The position numbers were made by a program, and so were the translations under genes. Below the pieces are notes generated by a model, which ran no database searches, was not told where the DNA came from, and saw only the letters and a list, made by a program, of their open reading frames with translations. A stretch of 64,000 nt of DNA from Oryzicola mucosus (GTDB taxonomy: Bacteria; Pseudomonadota; Alphaproteobacteria; Rhizobiales; Rhizobiaceae). Below are positions 39,946-49,914 of this stretch, piece after piece; position 1 is the first letter of the stretch, and each line of letters starts with the position of its first letter. The DNA lies in assembly GCF_014534685.1 (NCBI RefSeq), contig NZ_JACVVX010000005.1, forward strand, positions 124,001 to 188,000. The letters run 5' to 3'.

Positions 39946-41124
39946 ATGACGCTCGGAGCCAACCGCTGGAAATTCTGCGCCCTGGCGCTTGTGTCGCTAG
40001 CGATGGCGTTTTGCCTGTCCGTCGGTTCGGCTTCGGCGCAGCTCTTCGAGACCAAGGCCGAGCAGGTCTACATGATCGACGCAGAGACGGGCGCGGTGCT
40101 GTTCTCCAAGGATGCCGACAAGCCGGTGCCGCCGGCATCGCTCGCCAAGCTGATGACCATGGAGGTCGTGTTCAACGCCATCAAGGCGGGACGCTACGGG
40201 CTGGATGACACCTTCGTGGTCAGCGAAAACGCCTGGCGCAAGGGCGGGGCGGGTTCGGGCGGTTCGACCATGTTCGCCAAGGTCAAATCCGCGATCCGGC
40301 TGGAAGACCTGATGCAGGGCGTGGTCGTGCAATCGGCGAACGACGCCTGCATCACCATTGCCGAAGGCATGGCGGGCTCGGAAGAGAATTTTGCCCTGCA
40401 GATGACCGAACGCGCCCGGCAACTGGGCCTGCAGACCTCCGTGTTCAAGAATTCGACCGGCCTGCCCGCCGAAGGGCAGTTGGTGACGATGAAGGAACTG
40501 ACCCTGTTGGGGCGGCACATCTGGCAGTCCTATCCGGAATTCTACAGGATCTATTCGCAGCGCGATTTCACCTGGAACAAGATTTTCCAGCGCAACCGCA
40601 ATCCGCTTCTGGCCATGGATATCGGCGCCGACGGCATGAAGACCGGCTTCACCGAAGACTCCGGCTACGCCATCGTAGGCTCCGTCAGCCGCGACGGCCG
40701 CCGCATCTTCGCGGCGATGAGCGGCATGAAGACCGACAAGGAACGGGCCGAGGAGGCGCGCAAGCTGCTCGACTGGGGCATGCGGTCTTTCGAAAAGCGC
40801 CAGCTGTTCGAAAGGGGCGAGGTCGTCGGCAAGGCCAGCGTCTACGGCGGCGACAAGCCGGCCATCGACCTGCGCGCGGATTCGCCGGTCTTCGTGTTCT
40901 CGCCCATCGTCAATCGCGACCGGATGACGGCGCATGTGATTTATGACGGGCCGCTGAGCGCACCGATCGAGCAGGGGACGCAGGTCGGGCGGCTGGAAGT
41001 GCGGATCGGCGACACGGTGAGCCAGGAGCAGCCGCTCTTCGCGGCGGAAAGCGTCGGCGTCGGCTCGCTGCACAGCAGAGCGCTCGATGCCGTCAAGGAG
41101 ATCGCCGTCGGGTGGCTGCGCTGA
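39946..41124 (+). CDS. dacA: D-alanyl-D-alanine carboxypeptidase (penicillin-binding protein, DacA/DacC type)
   Basis: Periplasmic enzyme trimming the terminal D-Ala from peptidoglycan stems. 392 residues from ATG 39946, with GGGGAGG well placed. Signal peptide (FCALALVSLAMAFCLSVG, cleavage near ASAQ). The three active-site motifs of the S11 family are intact: SLAK (in PPASLAKLMT), SAN (VVQSANDACI) and KTG (GMKTGFTEDSG). A C-terminal PBP5-type beta domain follows from about residue 290, ending in a probable amphipathic membrane-anchor helix (LDAVKEIAVGWLR). Confidence 0.96.
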   Translation: MTLGANRWKFCALALVSLAMAFCLSVGSASAQLFETKAEQVYMIDAETGAVLFSKDADKPVPPASLAKLMTMEVVFNAIKAGRYGLDDTFVVSENAWRKGGAGSGGSTMFAKVKSAIRLEDLMQGVVVQSANDACITIAEGMAGSEENFALQMTERARQLGLQTSVFKNSTGLPAEGQLVTMKELTLLGRHIWQSYPEFYRIYSQRDFTWNKIFQRNRNPLLAMDIGADGMKTGFTEDSGYAIVGSVSRDGRRIFAAMSGMKTDKERAEEARKLLDWGMRSFEKRQLFERGEVVGKASVYGGDKPAIDLRADSPVFVFSPIVNRDRMTAHVIYDGPLSAPIEQGTQVGRLEVRIGDTVSQEQPLFAAESVGVGSLHSRALDAVKEIAVGWLR

Positions 41125-41211
41125 GCGATGTTTGCCCAGAGAGCGGCGGTGGACCTTTGTAACGCATCCGCATAAGACGGAACCGACGAACAACGGCAGA
41201 GGCTCGGACGG

Positions 41212-41868
41212 TTGCGGCGCGGCTTTTTCATCACATTCGAGGGCGGAGAGGGGGCGGGCAAGTCCACCCAGATCCAGCGCCTTGCCAAAGCGCTGCAGGA
41301 CAAGGGACACGACGTCGTCGTGACCCGCGAACCGGGCGGATCGCCTGGCGCGGAAGCGGTGCGGCATGTCATCCTGTCGGGCGCGGCGGAGCCGCTGGGC
41401 CCGGAGATGGAAGCGCTCTTGTTCACCGCCGCCCGCTCCGACCATGTCGAGCAGCTGATCCGGCCGGCCGTGGAGCGCGGCGCCATCGTGTTGTGCGACC
41501 GGTTTCTCGATTCCTCGCGTGTCTACCAGGGCATCACCGGCAACCTCGATCCGCAATTCATGGCTGGTGTCGAACGGGTCGCGATCAACGGGATGATGCC
41601 GGACCTGACCATAATCCTCGATATCGATCCGGCGGTAGGCCTGCGCCGCGCCGCTGCGCGCCGTGGCGCCGATGTGGCCGACCGATTCGAGAAGGAGACG
41701 GTCGACATTCACCGCAAACGGCGCGAGGCCTTCCTCGATATCGCCAGCCGCGAAGCAGAACGCTGCATTGTCGTCGACGCCTCGGCGGAGCCGGATGCGG
41801 TGGAAACCGCCATTGCCGGCGCGGTGTTCGCCGCCATCGATGCGGCGGAAGAAAGGGCTGTCATCTGA
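41212..41868 (+). CDS. tmk: Thymidylate kinase
   Basis: Phosphorylates dTMP to dTDP. 218 residues with a TTG start at 41212, since no ATG precedes the conserved [15 protein letters not shown]-loop at residues 6-19. DRY-type motif ([14 protein letters not shown]), [11 protein letters not shown] and the lid region near [13 protein letters not shown] are present. The TGA overlaps the holB start (TGATG), so the two are translationally coupled. Confidence 0.96.
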   Translation: MRRGFFITFEGGEGAGKSTQIQRLAKALQDKGHDVVVTREPGGSPGAEAVRHVILSGAAEPLGPEMEALLFTAARSDHVEQLIRPAVERGAIVLCDRFLDSSRVYQGITGNLDPQFMAGVERVAINGMMPDLTIILDIDPAVGLRRAAARRGADVADRFEKETVDIHRKRREAFLDIASREAERCIVVDASAEPDAVETAIAGAVFAAIDAAEERAVI

Positions 41869-42920
41869 TGTTCGAACGCATGGCCCCGGAACAGCACGAC
41901 ACGCTGGACGGCGTGCCCGAGCCGTCGGAAAATCCCAGCCTGCACGGACACCGTGCTGCCGCTTCGATGCTGGCGGCGGCCTATCGCGCGGGAAAGCTGC
42001 CGCATGCCGTGATCCTGGCGGGGCCGCAGGGCATCGGCAAAGCCACCTTCGCGTTTCACGTCGCGCAGTATCTGCTCAAGCACCCGGACCCGAACAGCGC
42101 GCCCTCCGCGTTTACCGAGATCGATCCGGGTTCCGCGCTGTTTCGCCAGGTGGCGCAAGGCGCGCACCCCGCCGTCCTGCATCTGACCCGTCCGCAGAAT
42201 GAAAAAACCAAGGGGTTCAAGACCGTCCTGACCGTTGACGAGATCCGCAAGGTGTCGCGGTTTCTGTCGATGACCTCGCATGACGGCGGCTACCGGGTCG
42301 TCATCGTCGACCCCGCCGACGACATGAACACCAATGCGGCCAATGCCTTGCTGAAGAATCTGGAAGAACCGCCTTCACGAACGCTGTTCATTCTCATCGT
42401 TCATGCGCCCGGCAGCCTGCTGCCGACTATCCGCTCGCGCTGCCAGACGATCCGCATGGCGCCGCTGGGCGAGGCCGACCTCGTGGCGGCGCTCGACGCG
42501 GCCGGACAGCCCGCTCCGTACGAAGAGGCCGCGCGCCGGACGCTTCTGGACAAGGCTTCCGGCAGCGCCCGCCACGCAATCCTTCTGACCCAATATGGCG
42601 GTATCGAAATCGCCGAGGCGCTTGATGCGCTCGTGGCCGCTCCGGCTATGGATGTCGGCGGCGCGCACCGCTTGGCCGGCGCGGTCAACGGCCGCGATTC
42701 GGCTGTGCAGTTCGAGATCTTCAATCGCCGCGCCCTCGACATTCTTTCCAATGCGGCAGGCGCCGCCGCCTCGGCCGGGGAGGGTTCGCGCGCCAGCCGT
42801 CTCGCCGAGCTGTGGCAGGACGCAAAGGACCGGACCGCGGAAACCGAGACATACAATCTCGACAAGAAGCAGCACGTGCTGTCGATGATCGGCCGGCTGC
42901 ATCAGGCGATGCATGGCTGA
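41868..42920 (+). CDS. holB: DNA polymerase III subunit delta'
   Basis: Clamp-loader subunit. 350 residues. An AAA+ fold with HGHRAAASMLAAAYRAGKLPHA, a P-loop-like AGPQGIGKATFAF, and the segment VIVDPADDMNTNAANALLKNLEEPP that is characteristic of delta' and DnaX-type subunits, followed by the SRC motif IRSRCQTIRM. The four zinc-binding cysteines seen in E. coli are not evident. The start at 41868 overlaps the tmk stop by one base; the frame is open upstream inside tmk but that part is a shadow. Confidence 0.94.
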   Translation: MFERMAPEQHDTLDGVPEPSENPSLHGHRAAASMLAAAYRAGKLPHAVILAGPQGIGKATFAFHVAQYLLKHPDPNSAPSAFTEIDPGSALFRQVAQGAHPAVLHLTRPQNEKTKGFKTVLTVDEIRKVSRFLSMTSHDGGYRVVIVDPADDMNTNAANALLKNLEEPPSRTLFILIVHAPGSLLPTIRSRCQTIRMAPLGEADLVAALDAAGQPAPYEEAARRTLLDKASGSARHAILLTQYGGIEIAEALDALVAAPAMDVGGAHRLAGAVNGRDSAVQFEIFNRRALDILSNAAGAAASAGEGSRASRLAELWQDAKDRTAETETYNLDKKQHVLSMIGRLHQAMHG

Positions 42921-42995
42921 ACGTCTCCGGTGAGGTAGCAATCGCTGCTGCGATGCGCTATCTGACCGCCATACTTCAGTCAAAAGACGGCTCTC

Positions 42996-44549
42996 ATGTC
43001 CCGCGAAAAATTCTATATCACCACAGCCATTTCCTATCCGAACGGCAAGCCGCATATCGGCCATGCCTACGAGCTCATCGCCACCGATGCGCTGGCACGT
43101 TTCCAGCGGCTCGACGGCAAGGACGTGTTTTTCCTCACCGGCACCGACGAGCACGGCATCAAGATGCTGCAGACGGCGCGCAAGGAAGGCGTTTCGCCGC
43201 GCGAGCTGGCTGACAGAAACTCGGCTGAATTCAAGCGGATGGCGGAGGCGCTGAACGCTTCGAACGACGATTTCATCCGCACCACGGAAGAGCGCCACAA
43301 GACCAGCAGCCAGGCCATCTGGAAGGCCATGGCCGCCAATGGCGACATCTACAAGGGTGGCTATGCGGGTTGGTATTCGGTTCGCGACGAAGCCTATTAC
43401 GGCGAGGAAGAGACCGAGGTTCGCCCAGATAATGTGCGTTACGGTCCGCAGGGAACGCCGGTGGAGTGGGTCGAGGAAGAGAGCTACTTCTTCCGCTTGT
43501 CCGCCTATGGCGACAAGCTGCTTGCGCTCTACGAAAGCCAGCCGGATTTCGTCGGCCCGAGCGAGCGCCGCAACGAGGTGATGAGCTTCGTCAAATCAGG
43601 CCTCAAGGACCTGTCCATCTCGCGCACGACCTTCGACTGGGGCATTCCGGTGCCCGGAGACGAAAAACACGTCATGTATGTTTGGGTCGACGCGCTGACA
43701 AACTACATCACCGCTTGCGGCTATCCCGATGAAACTGCTGAACGTTGGTCCTATTGGCCGGCAGACGCGCATATCATCGGCAAGGACATTACGCGCTTTC
43801 ACGCGGTGTACTGGCCGGCCTTCCTGATGTCTGCCGGCATCCCGCTGCCCAAGCGCGTCTTCAGTCACGGCTTCCTGTTCAACCGCGGGGAGAAGATGTC
43901 GAAGTCGGTCGGCAATGTGGTCGATCCCTTCACCATGATCGAACACTATGGGCTCGACCAGGTGCGCTATTTCTTCCTGCGCGAAGTGCCGTTCGGACAG
44001 GATGGCAGCTACAGCCACGAGGCTATCGTCAATCGCACCAATGCCGATCTTGCCAACGATCTCGGCAATCTTGCGCAGCGCTCGCTGTCGATGATCGCCA
44101 AGAACTGCGGCGGAGTGGTGCCGACACGCGGCGCACTGAGCGAAGCCGATACGGCGATCCTCAACCAGGCAGAAGCGGCTCTGGCGACGGCACGAAAGGC
44201 CATGGGCGAACAGGCCCTGCATGTGGCGCTGGCGGCGATCTTCGCCGTGGTCGCCGACGCCAACCGCTATTTCGCCGGTCAGGAGCCCTGGGCGCTGAAA
44301 AAGACCGATCCGGCGCGCATGGAAACCGTGCTGTGGACCACCGCGGAGGTGATCCGTCGCGTCGCGCTGTTGTGCCAACCCTTCATTCCGGGATCGGCGG
44401 AAAAGCTGCTCGACCTGCTGTCGGTGGATGCATCGGACCGGGATTTCGTCGCGGTTTCCGAGGGCAAGGCTTTGGTTCCGGGCACCGCGTTGCCGGCGCC
44501 GCAGGGCGTGTTACCGCGCTATGTCGAACAGGGCACCGCGGAAGGCTGA
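42996..44549 (+). CDS. metG: Methionyl-tRNA synthetase
   Basis: Charges tRNA-Met. The 517-residue product is the short form without the C-terminal EMAP-like dimerisation domain. The HIGH signature is in [13 protein letters not shown], the KMSKS signature in [15 protein letters not shown]; the four-cysteine zinc knuckle of other MetRS types is lacking, as in the MetG2-like group. Editing-related [12 protein letters not shown] is present. tatD follows 6 bases after the stop. Confidence 0.96.
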   Translation: MSREKFYITTAISYPNGKPHIGHAYELIATDALARFQRLDGKDVFFLTGTDEHGIKMLQTARKEGVSPRELADRNSAEFKRMAEALNASNDDFIRTTEERHKTSSQAIWKAMAANGDIYKGGYAGWYSVRDEAYYGEEETEVRPDNVRYGPQGTPVEWVEEESYFFRLSAYGDKLLALYESQPDFVGPSERRNEVMSFVKSGLKDLSISRTTFDWGIPVPGDEKHVMYVWVDALTNYITACGYPDETAERWSYWPADAHIIGKDITRFHAVYWPAFLMSAGIPLPKRVFSHGFLFNRGEKMSKSVGNVVDPFTMIEHYGLDQVRYFFLREVPFGQDGSYSHEAIVNRTNADLANDLGNLAQRSLSMIAKNCGGVVPTRGALSEADTAILNQAEAALATARKAMGEQALHVALAAIFAVVADANRYFAGQEPWALKKTDPARMETVLWTTAEVIRRVALLCQPFIPGSAEKLLDLLSVDASDRDFVAVSEGKALVPGTALPAPQGVLPRYVEQGTAEG

Positions 44550-44555
44550 CCGGGC

Positions 44556-45350
44556 ATGCTTGTCGACAGCCATTGCCACCTCGATTTTCCGGATTTCGAG
44601 GCTGAACGAGCCGATGTGATCGCGCGTGCGGTGGCAGCCGGCGTGGGCAGGATGGTCACCATTTCCACCCGCGTCCGCCGCTTTCCCGACATCCTCAAGA
44701 TCGCGGAAAGCTTCGACGAGGTTTACTGCTCAGTCGGTACGCATCCGCACAACGCGCATGAGGAACTCGATATCACCGCCGACCAGCTCGTCGCCCTTGC
44801 CGAGCATCCCAAGGTGGTGGCGATCGGCGAGGCGGGACTGGATTATTTCTACGACCACGCCCCCAGGGAGGCGCAGGCGCAAGGCCTGCGCACGCATATC
44901 GAGGCGGCCCGGCGCACCGGCCTGCCGCTCGTCATCCATGCCCGCAACGCCGACGACGATATGGCCGATATTCTCGAGGACGAGACAGGGAAGGGGCCCT
45001 TCCCGTTCATCCTGCACTGCTTTTCCTCCGGCGCGGAGCTGGCGCGGCGCGGCGTGGCTTTGGGCGGCTACGTCTCGTTTTCGGGCATTCTGACCTTCAA
45101 GAACTCATCCGAACTGCGGGGGATCGCAAAGACCGTGCCGACGGATCGTCTGCTGGTCGAGACGGACGCGCCGTATCTGGCGCCGATGCCGCATCGCGGA
45201 AAGCGCAACGAGCCGGCTTTCGTGGCCAACACAGCACAGGTTCTGGCCGAGACGATCGGCTTAGGCGCCGACGAGATCGCCAGGATCACGACGGACAATG
45301 TTTTCCGGCTGTTTAAGAAGATGCCGCGACCGGCGGATGTCGATGGCTGA
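44556..45350 (+). CDS. tatD: TatD family metal-dependent hydrolase
   Basis: A 264-residue TIM-barrel deoxyribonuclease-like protein. Metal ligands are visible: SHCHLDF at the N-terminus (HxH), IGEAGLDYFYD (Glu), LVIHARNADDD (His), ILHCFSSGAELA (His) and LVETDAPYLAPMPHRGK (Asp). Organised with metG upstream and the MBL-fold gene downstream, whose start overlaps the tatD stop. Role in DNA repair or turnover inferred from the family. Confidence 0.95.
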   Translation: MLVDSHCHLDFPDFEAERADVIARAVAAGVGRMVTISTRVRRFPDILKIAESFDEVYCSVGTHPHNAHEELDITADQLVALAEHPKVVAIGEAGLDYFYDHAPREAQAQGLRTHIEAARRTGLPLVIHARNADDDMADILEDETGKGPFPFILHCFSSGAELARRGVALGGYVSFSGILTFKNSSELRGIAKTVPTDRLLVETDAPYLAPMPHRGKRNEPAFVANTAQVLAETIGLGADEIARITTDNVFRLFKKMPRPADVDG

Positions 45351-46155
45351 CCTGCTGCGCTTTACCATCCTCGGCTGCGGCTCTTCGCCGGGCGTGCCGC
45401 GCATCACCGGCGATTGGGGCGCCTGCGATCCCGACAATCCGAAGAACCGCCGCATGCGGGCTTCGGTGCTTGTCGAGCGGATCAAGCCGTCGGGCGCCAC
45501 GACGCGCGTGGTCATCGATACCGGCCCGGATTTTCGCGAGCAGATGCTGATGGCGCGGGTTCCGCTGCTCGACGCGGTGATCTACACGCATCCGCATGCC
45601 GACCACATCCATGGTATCGACGATCTGCGCGGCTATGTGCTCGAACAGCGTCGGCTGCTGGACATATACGCGGATGCCGCCACGCTGACGCGGCTGCGCG
45701 AAGGCTTCGGCTATTGCTTCGAGACGCCGGAAGGAAGCTCCTATCCGCCGATTCTGCGCGCGCATCTGATCGATCATCAAAAGCCGGTTGTGATCGAAGG
45801 CGAGGGCGGTCCCCTGGCCTTTCAGCCGCTGCCCCAGGTGCATGGCGAGACCCTTTCGCTCGGCTTCCGCATCGGCGACCTCGCCTATTGCTCGGATGTC
45901 TCTGACTTTCCCGAGGCTACGGCGGCACGGTTGACCGGCCTGACGGTGTTGATCGTCGACGCGCTGCAATACCGCACCCACATCAGCCATTTCTCGCTGG
46001 CCGAGGCGCTGGAATGGATCGAACGGCTGAAGCCCCGGCGCGCTTTGCTCACCCACATGCATGTCCCACTCGACTACGAGACGGTGCTGCGCGAGACGCC
46101 GGCCCATGTCGAACCGGCCTATGACGGAATGGTGCTGGAAATGGCTATCAACTGA
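45343..46155 (+). CDS. MBL-fold metallohydrolase (PhnP-like)
   Basis: A 270-residue metallo-beta-lactamase-fold enzyme related to PhnP-type phosphodiesterases. N-terminal TILGCGSSPGVPRITGDWGA, the metal site THPHADHIHGIDDLRGY (HxHxDH), LPQVHGETLSLGFRIG (third His), YCSDVSDFPE (bridging Asp) and LLTHMHVPLDYE (last His) are all intact. ATG 45343 overlaps the tatD stop by 8 bases; ATG 45337 is an alternative. Substrate (cyclic phosphate or other phosphodiester) is not determined. Confidence 0.92.
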   Translation: MADLLRFTILGCGSSPGVPRITGDWGACDPDNPKNRRMRASVLVERIKPSGATTRVVIDTGPDFREQMLMARVPLLDAVIYTHPHADHIHGIDDLRGYVLEQRRLLDIYADAATLTRLREGFGYCFETPEGSSYPPILRAHLIDHQKPVVIEGEGGPLAFQPLPQVHGETLSLGFRIGDLAYCSDVSDFPEATAARLTGLTVLIVDALQYRTHISHFSLAEALEWIERLKPRRALLTHMHVPLDYETVLRETPAHVEPAYDGMVLEMAIN

Positions 46156-46194
46156 CTTCGACTTGCGAATTCAAATCATTGATATCGTTTGATT

Positions 46195-46950
46195 TTATGA
46201 CTTCATCTCCTGATAGGCGCGGTGAAGCGGGTCTGGCGAGACCTGGATCGCGCCGCGAAACGGGACATTCATATCCAGGATAAGATAGATCGTTCCGGCA
46301 ATGAGCACGGCAGACAGGACGAAACTGCCGACGATGATCCCGTTCCTGGGCGCCAAGAAGCCGTGGCTGCCAAAAATCAGCATCAGCCACGCCACCAGCA
46401 TGACGATCATCGGCGATGGTATCTTGCCCTCGGACTGTTCTAGCAGCGTCCAGCGCAATTCGATGACGCGCGACAGATGCTGCCGTGCGTCTTGCATCAA
46501 CGCGATCTGGTCATTGTTCGGCGACGTCAATCCACGCAACTGTACGCCGATTTCGACAAGGAGATGTTCGGACAGACGATTGGAGATGGGCCGGTCTCCG
46601 CCATCGGGCGTCGTATCGTTCACGATCCGGGTTACGTAGGTGATCAGAGGTTCGCGCGCTGGCTCCGTTTCCGGGCCGTAGTTGCGCAAGGCTCTGTCGA
46701 GCAGGATGATCTGCATGGCATAGTCGTGGACGTTCCGGTCGATGGCCTCATAGGTGTTCTTGGCCGAGTTGATCATCAGGCCGAGCACCAGCGACGTCAT
46801 GACAGTGAAGAAGCCGGCGATCAGACGCACGGTTGAAACCGTGTCGTCCTGCCAGAGACGCTGCGGCAAGCGACGATGGTAGAACAGCACGCCAAGCGAC
46901 GCCGCTGCCAGCAAACAGAACACCAAAATGCCGAACAGGGCTTCATACAT
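46195..46950 (-). CDS. DUF4239 family membrane protein
   Basis: A 251-residue protein with two N-terminal membrane helices (residues ~3-22 and ~43-62), a central soluble region and two C-terminal helices (about 178-200 and 205-225). The sequence STVRLIAGFFTVMTSLVLGLM followed by a YEAIDRNVHDYAMQIILLDRALRNYG helix is the usual DUF4239 pattern (bestrophin-like by some descriptions; function unknown). Convergent with the MBL-fold gene, with its own upstream region on the side of the IS element. Confidence 0.85.
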   Translation of the reverse strand: MYEALFGILVFCLLAAASLGVLFYHRRLPQRLWQDDTVSTVRLIAGFFTVMTSLVLGLMINSAKNTYEAIDRNVHDYAMQIILLDRALRNYGPETEPAREPLITYVTRIVNDTTPDGGDRPISNRLSEHLLVEIGVQLRGLTSPNNDQIALMQDARQHLSRVIELRWTLLEQSEGKIPSPMIVMLVAWLMLIFGSHGFLAPRNGIIVGSFVLSAVLIAGTIYLILDMNVPFRGAIQVSPDPLHRAYQEMKS

Positions 46951-47066
46951 AGGGCAAGCCTTCGCTTCTCATATAGAGGAAGCCTAGCAAACTGCTGGTC
47001 GGGTATCCAGAACGAGAGATGTCAGTTCCATAATCTATCTTATGCGATTTGAACATGTAGCCGCAA

Positions 47067-48642
47067 AGTTAAAGTGTCCTGTTTCTGCAAAGTTGGAATG
47101 TCACACTCCCCGGGCCTGAACGATGCCTGGGAGATTGCAGATGGGATTGATAGCGATGAGCGAGCGCGATCTTCAGCGGACCGAGGTTTTGTCGAGGGTG
47201 ATTGCCGGTCGGATGACAATAGTCTCGGCGGCATGTGTGCTGGATCTCAGCACACGGCAAGTCCGCCGGTTGTTGAACAGGATACAAACCGGCGGCGCAG
47301 CCTCGATCCGTCATAGGTCGATTGGCCGGCCGTCCAACAACCGGATCAGCGACGGGGTTCGCGATTATGCAATGACTCTGGTTCGCGAACGCTATGCGGA
47401 TTTCGGGCCGACATTGGCGACGGAGAAGCTGGCCGAGCGCGATGGACTGCGTGTATCGCGCGAGACGGTGCGCAGCTGGATGGCTGATGCCGGCCTCTGG
47501 CTGTCGCGCAAGCAGCGGCGGACGTTTCATCAGCCGCGGTTGCGGCGAGAAGCCTATGGCGAACTGGTGCAGATCGACGGCTCGGAGCATCGCTGGTTCG
47601 AGGATCGCGGACCGTCTTGCTCGCTGCTGGTGTTTGTCGACGATGCGACCGGCAGGTTGATGCAGTTGCGCTTTGTGCGCTCGGAAAGTGCCTTCACCTA
47701 CTTTGAGGCGCTCAAGCTCTATCTGCAGGCGCATGGTGCTCCCGTCGCTTTTTATTCCGACAGGCATTCGGTGTTTCGGGTGGCGAAGAAGGATGCCAAA
47801 GGCGGTCAGAGCGTGACCCAGTTCGGGCGTGCGCTTTGCGAGCTAAACATCGAGATTCTCTGTGCAAATTCGAGCCAGGCCAAGGGTCGGGTCGAGCGCA
47901 TGAACCGGACGTTGCAGGATCGCCTGGTCAAGGAACTCAGGCTTTCTGGCATCGACAGCATGGAGGCGGGCAATGCGTTCTTGTCAGGCTTCGTGGAGGA
48001 CTACAACGCGCGCTTTGCGATCGTCCCTGCCCGTCCCGTCGATCTGCACCGGCCGCTGAATTTGGCGCCGGATCGGTTGACTGAGATCCTGTGCAAGCGC
48101 GAGCAGCGCTATGTCGGAGCGCAGCTGACGTTTTCGTTCGAACGCAAGCGGATCATGCTGGAGGAGACCGAGGTGACGCGTGGTCTGGTTGGCCGCTATG
48201 TCGAGACCTATGCCTATGCGGACGGTCGGCTGGATGTGCGATGGAAGGGACATTCCCTGCCCTATCAGGTATTCGACAAGGACCAGCGGGTGACGCATGC
48301 GGCGATCACCGAGAACAAGCGGCTCGGTGATGTCCTGGCGTATATCAGGGAGCGCCAGGACGAGCGCCCGGCGCCTGAGGTGAAGACCAACAGCGATAAG
48401 AATGGATACATCAAACGTGCTCGTGGACCCGGTCGTCGGAAAGACTTCACGAACGATCCGGTTGTGATTGCGCGGCGGCAGAAAGCACTGTCGCGACAGC
48501 AGGCTGCGGAGTGAGGCGTCTCAAAGCTAAAGCCGAAGAGGGTGTCAATCACCCGCCCCGATCTGATCTTGCAAGCGGGATCAGCCGCTCAGATCGGGGC
48601 AGGCGGACATTTCTACTTTGCAAACAGGCGGACATTCCAACT
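47067..48642 (+). mobile_element. Intact insertion sequence, IS481/ISNCY (IS1202-like) type
   Basis: A transposase gene flanked by matching inverted ends. The left end reads AGTTAAAGTGTCC and, after TGTTTCTGCAA, AGTTGGAATGTC. The right end read inward is AGTTGGAATGTCC, then GCCTGTTTGCAA, AGTAGAAATGTCC. Each end thus carries two tandem copies of an AGTnnnAnTGTC unit, probable transposase sites. Exact boundaries and target duplication could not be fixed; the nearest direct repeat (ATGTAGCC at 47055 and 48658) is asymmetric with respect to the ends. Confidence 0.75.
47141..48514 (+). CDS. DDE transposase, ISNCY/IS1202-like family
   Basis: A 457-residue transposase. N-terminal helix-turn-helix (SAACVLDLSTRQVRRLLNR), then an rve-type integrase core with the acidic triad: LVQIDGSEHRWFED (Asp), VAFYSDRHSVFRV (Asp) and AKGRVERMNRTLQD (Glu). 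A basic C-terminal tail follows (KRARGPGRRKDF). The start at 47141 has GGGAG at suitable distance; ATG 47123 and 47156 are alternatives. No frameshift or stop interrupts it, so the element may be active. Confidence 0.88.
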   Translation: MGLIAMSERDLQRTEVLSRVIAGRMTIVSAACVLDLSTRQVRRLLNRIQTGGAASIRHRSIGRPSNNRISDGVRDYAMTLVRERYADFGPTLATEKLAERDGLRVSRETVRSWMADAGLWLSRKQRRTFHQPRLRREAYGELVQIDGSEHRWFEDRGPSCSLLVFVDDATGRLMQLRFVRSESAFTYFEALKLYLQAHGAPVAFYSDRHSVFRVAKKDAKGGQSVTQFGRALCELNIEILCANSSQAKGRVERMNRTLQDRLVKELRLSGIDSMEAGNAFLSGFVEDYNARFAIVPARPVDLHRPLNLAPDRLTEILCKREQRYVGAQLTFSFERKRIMLEETEVTRGLVGRYVETYAYADGRLDVRWKGHSLPYQVFDKDQRVTHAAITENKRLGDVLAYIRERQDERPAPEVKTNSDKNGYIKRARGPGRRKDFTNDPVVIARRQKALSRQQAAE

Positions 48643-48703
48643 CCCACGCCACAATGTATGTAGCCAGGGTGGGTTCAAGGATGAAGTGCGACTTGCATGC
48701 GTC

Positions 48704-49723
48704 CTATTTTTCCTCGCCTTCTCCATCCCAATACCGACGAACACCTGCCATGTCGAAAATGTCGTTCTCGCTGCGCAATGCGCGGACCATGATCTTGTTG
48801 GAATCCGGATAGACGCAAACCTCGCTCGGGTTGTGCTCGCCGATCATCAGATAGCGGCATGGACCGGTGCCGCTGTTGAGAAACGAATGGCCGATCTTCT
48901 CACCGGCGGGAAAGCAGACATAGTCGCCGGGCTTCATATCGTAACGTTCGTCGCCGTAAAGCAGCGCCACCTCGCCTTCGAGGATCAGCGCATGCTCTTC
49001 CTCCAGCATGTGATAGTGCCGGGGCGCGAGCCGCATGCCCGGCGATGGCGCTTCAATGAGGATGCCGACGTGGTAGTCCTTGCCGACGGCCGCATATGTC
49101 AGATGCCGGGAGTGTCCGCCGAATTTTGGACCTTCACCTTCTACCCGCCACTCGACGTCGTCGCCGGCAATCGGCGGCTTGGGTCGTTCTGGTGGCTCGG
49201 GAGCATAGCGTTCGGTGTCGGCCGGAACCGCGTACTCAGACAACCCCGTCTCTTCGCCTTCCCAATAGCTTCGGGTCGCCGCGAGATCGAACAAGGCGCG
49301 TCGTCCGAGCGATCGCACCAAAACCTTGTTGGAATCGGTGTAGACTACGACGTCACGCGGATTGCGCTGGCCGACGATGACATAGCGGCAAGCGGCCTCG
49401 CCCTCGTTGATCAGGCAATGTCCCGCCTTCTGCCGGGCCGGGAAGCAGACATAATCGCCCGCCTTCATCGAATAGCTCTCGTCGCCGATGCGAACGGTGA
49501 GTGCGCCGTCGAGAATGAAAAGATGCTCTTCCTCGAAGATGTGATAGTGCGCCGGCGAGCTTTGCTTGCCGGGCGGCAGTTCCTCAAGGGCCACGCCGAC
49601 CCGGTAGCCGTCCCCAAGCGCGGCTGCGCTCAAATGTTTGTAGCGCACCCCGAAGCGTGGAACGTCCGACCATTCGGTCCAGGCAATATCCGCGGTCGCG
49701 ATCGGCTTCTGCTGCTTCGTCAT
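48704..49723 (-). CDS. Bicupin protein of unknown function
   Basis: A 339-residue protein made of two similar cupin domains. Domain 1 (about residues 40-130) has SSPAHYHIFEEEHLFILDG and the second motif GDYVCFPARQKAGHCLIN. Domain 2 (about 205-300) repeats the pattern as APRHYHMLEEEHALILEG and GDYVCFPAGEKIGHSFLN. Both keep the HxH(x3-4)E metal ligands and the final His, so two metal sites are plausible. Each half also ends with an RSYWEGE / RRYWDGE motif, showing the duplication covers ~150 residues. GGAGG lies before ATG 49723. Substrate unknown. Confidence 0.85.
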   Translation of the reverse strand: MTKQQKPIATADIAWTEWSDVPRFGVRYKHLSAAALGDGYRVGVALEELPPGKQSSPAHYHIFEEEHLFILDGALTVRIGDESYSMKAGDYVCFPARQKAGHCLINEGEAACRYVIVGQRNPRDVVVYTDSNKVLVRSLGRRALFDLAATRSYWEGEETGLSEYAVPADTERYAPEPPERPKPPIAGDDVEWRVEGEGPKFGGHSRHLTYAAVGKDYHVGILIEAPSPGMRLAPRHYHMLEEEHALILEGEVALLYGDERYDMKPGDYVCFPAGEKIGHSFLNSGTGPCRYLMIGEHNPSEVCVYPDSNKIMVRALRSENDIFDMAGVRRYWDGEGEEK

Positions 49724-49914
49724 GACAATGACCTCCAGCCACTCATGCCTGCAGGGAAGGCTAAAAAGGATGTCGGCGCAACCCCGATGCCGCTATAAGC
49801 CTAGATGAGGCGCCCACCCGTCCTAACGCCGCGGATGCCTCTCGAGTGCCCTCTTCCGATCCCAGGCCGACGCGTTTTCCAGTATCCGCATTCACGGAAT
49901 TTAAACCGGTTGCG

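Noticed and set aside
39997-41712. 571-codon leftward frame
   Set aside because: Antisense of dacA and tmk, whose active-site motifs are intact on the + strand.
47055-48665. Direct repeat ATGTAGCC on both sides of the IS as a target-site duplication
   Set aside because: The copies lie 4 bases from the left inverted end but 15 bases from the right one, so they do not flank the element symmetrically; chance is likely.
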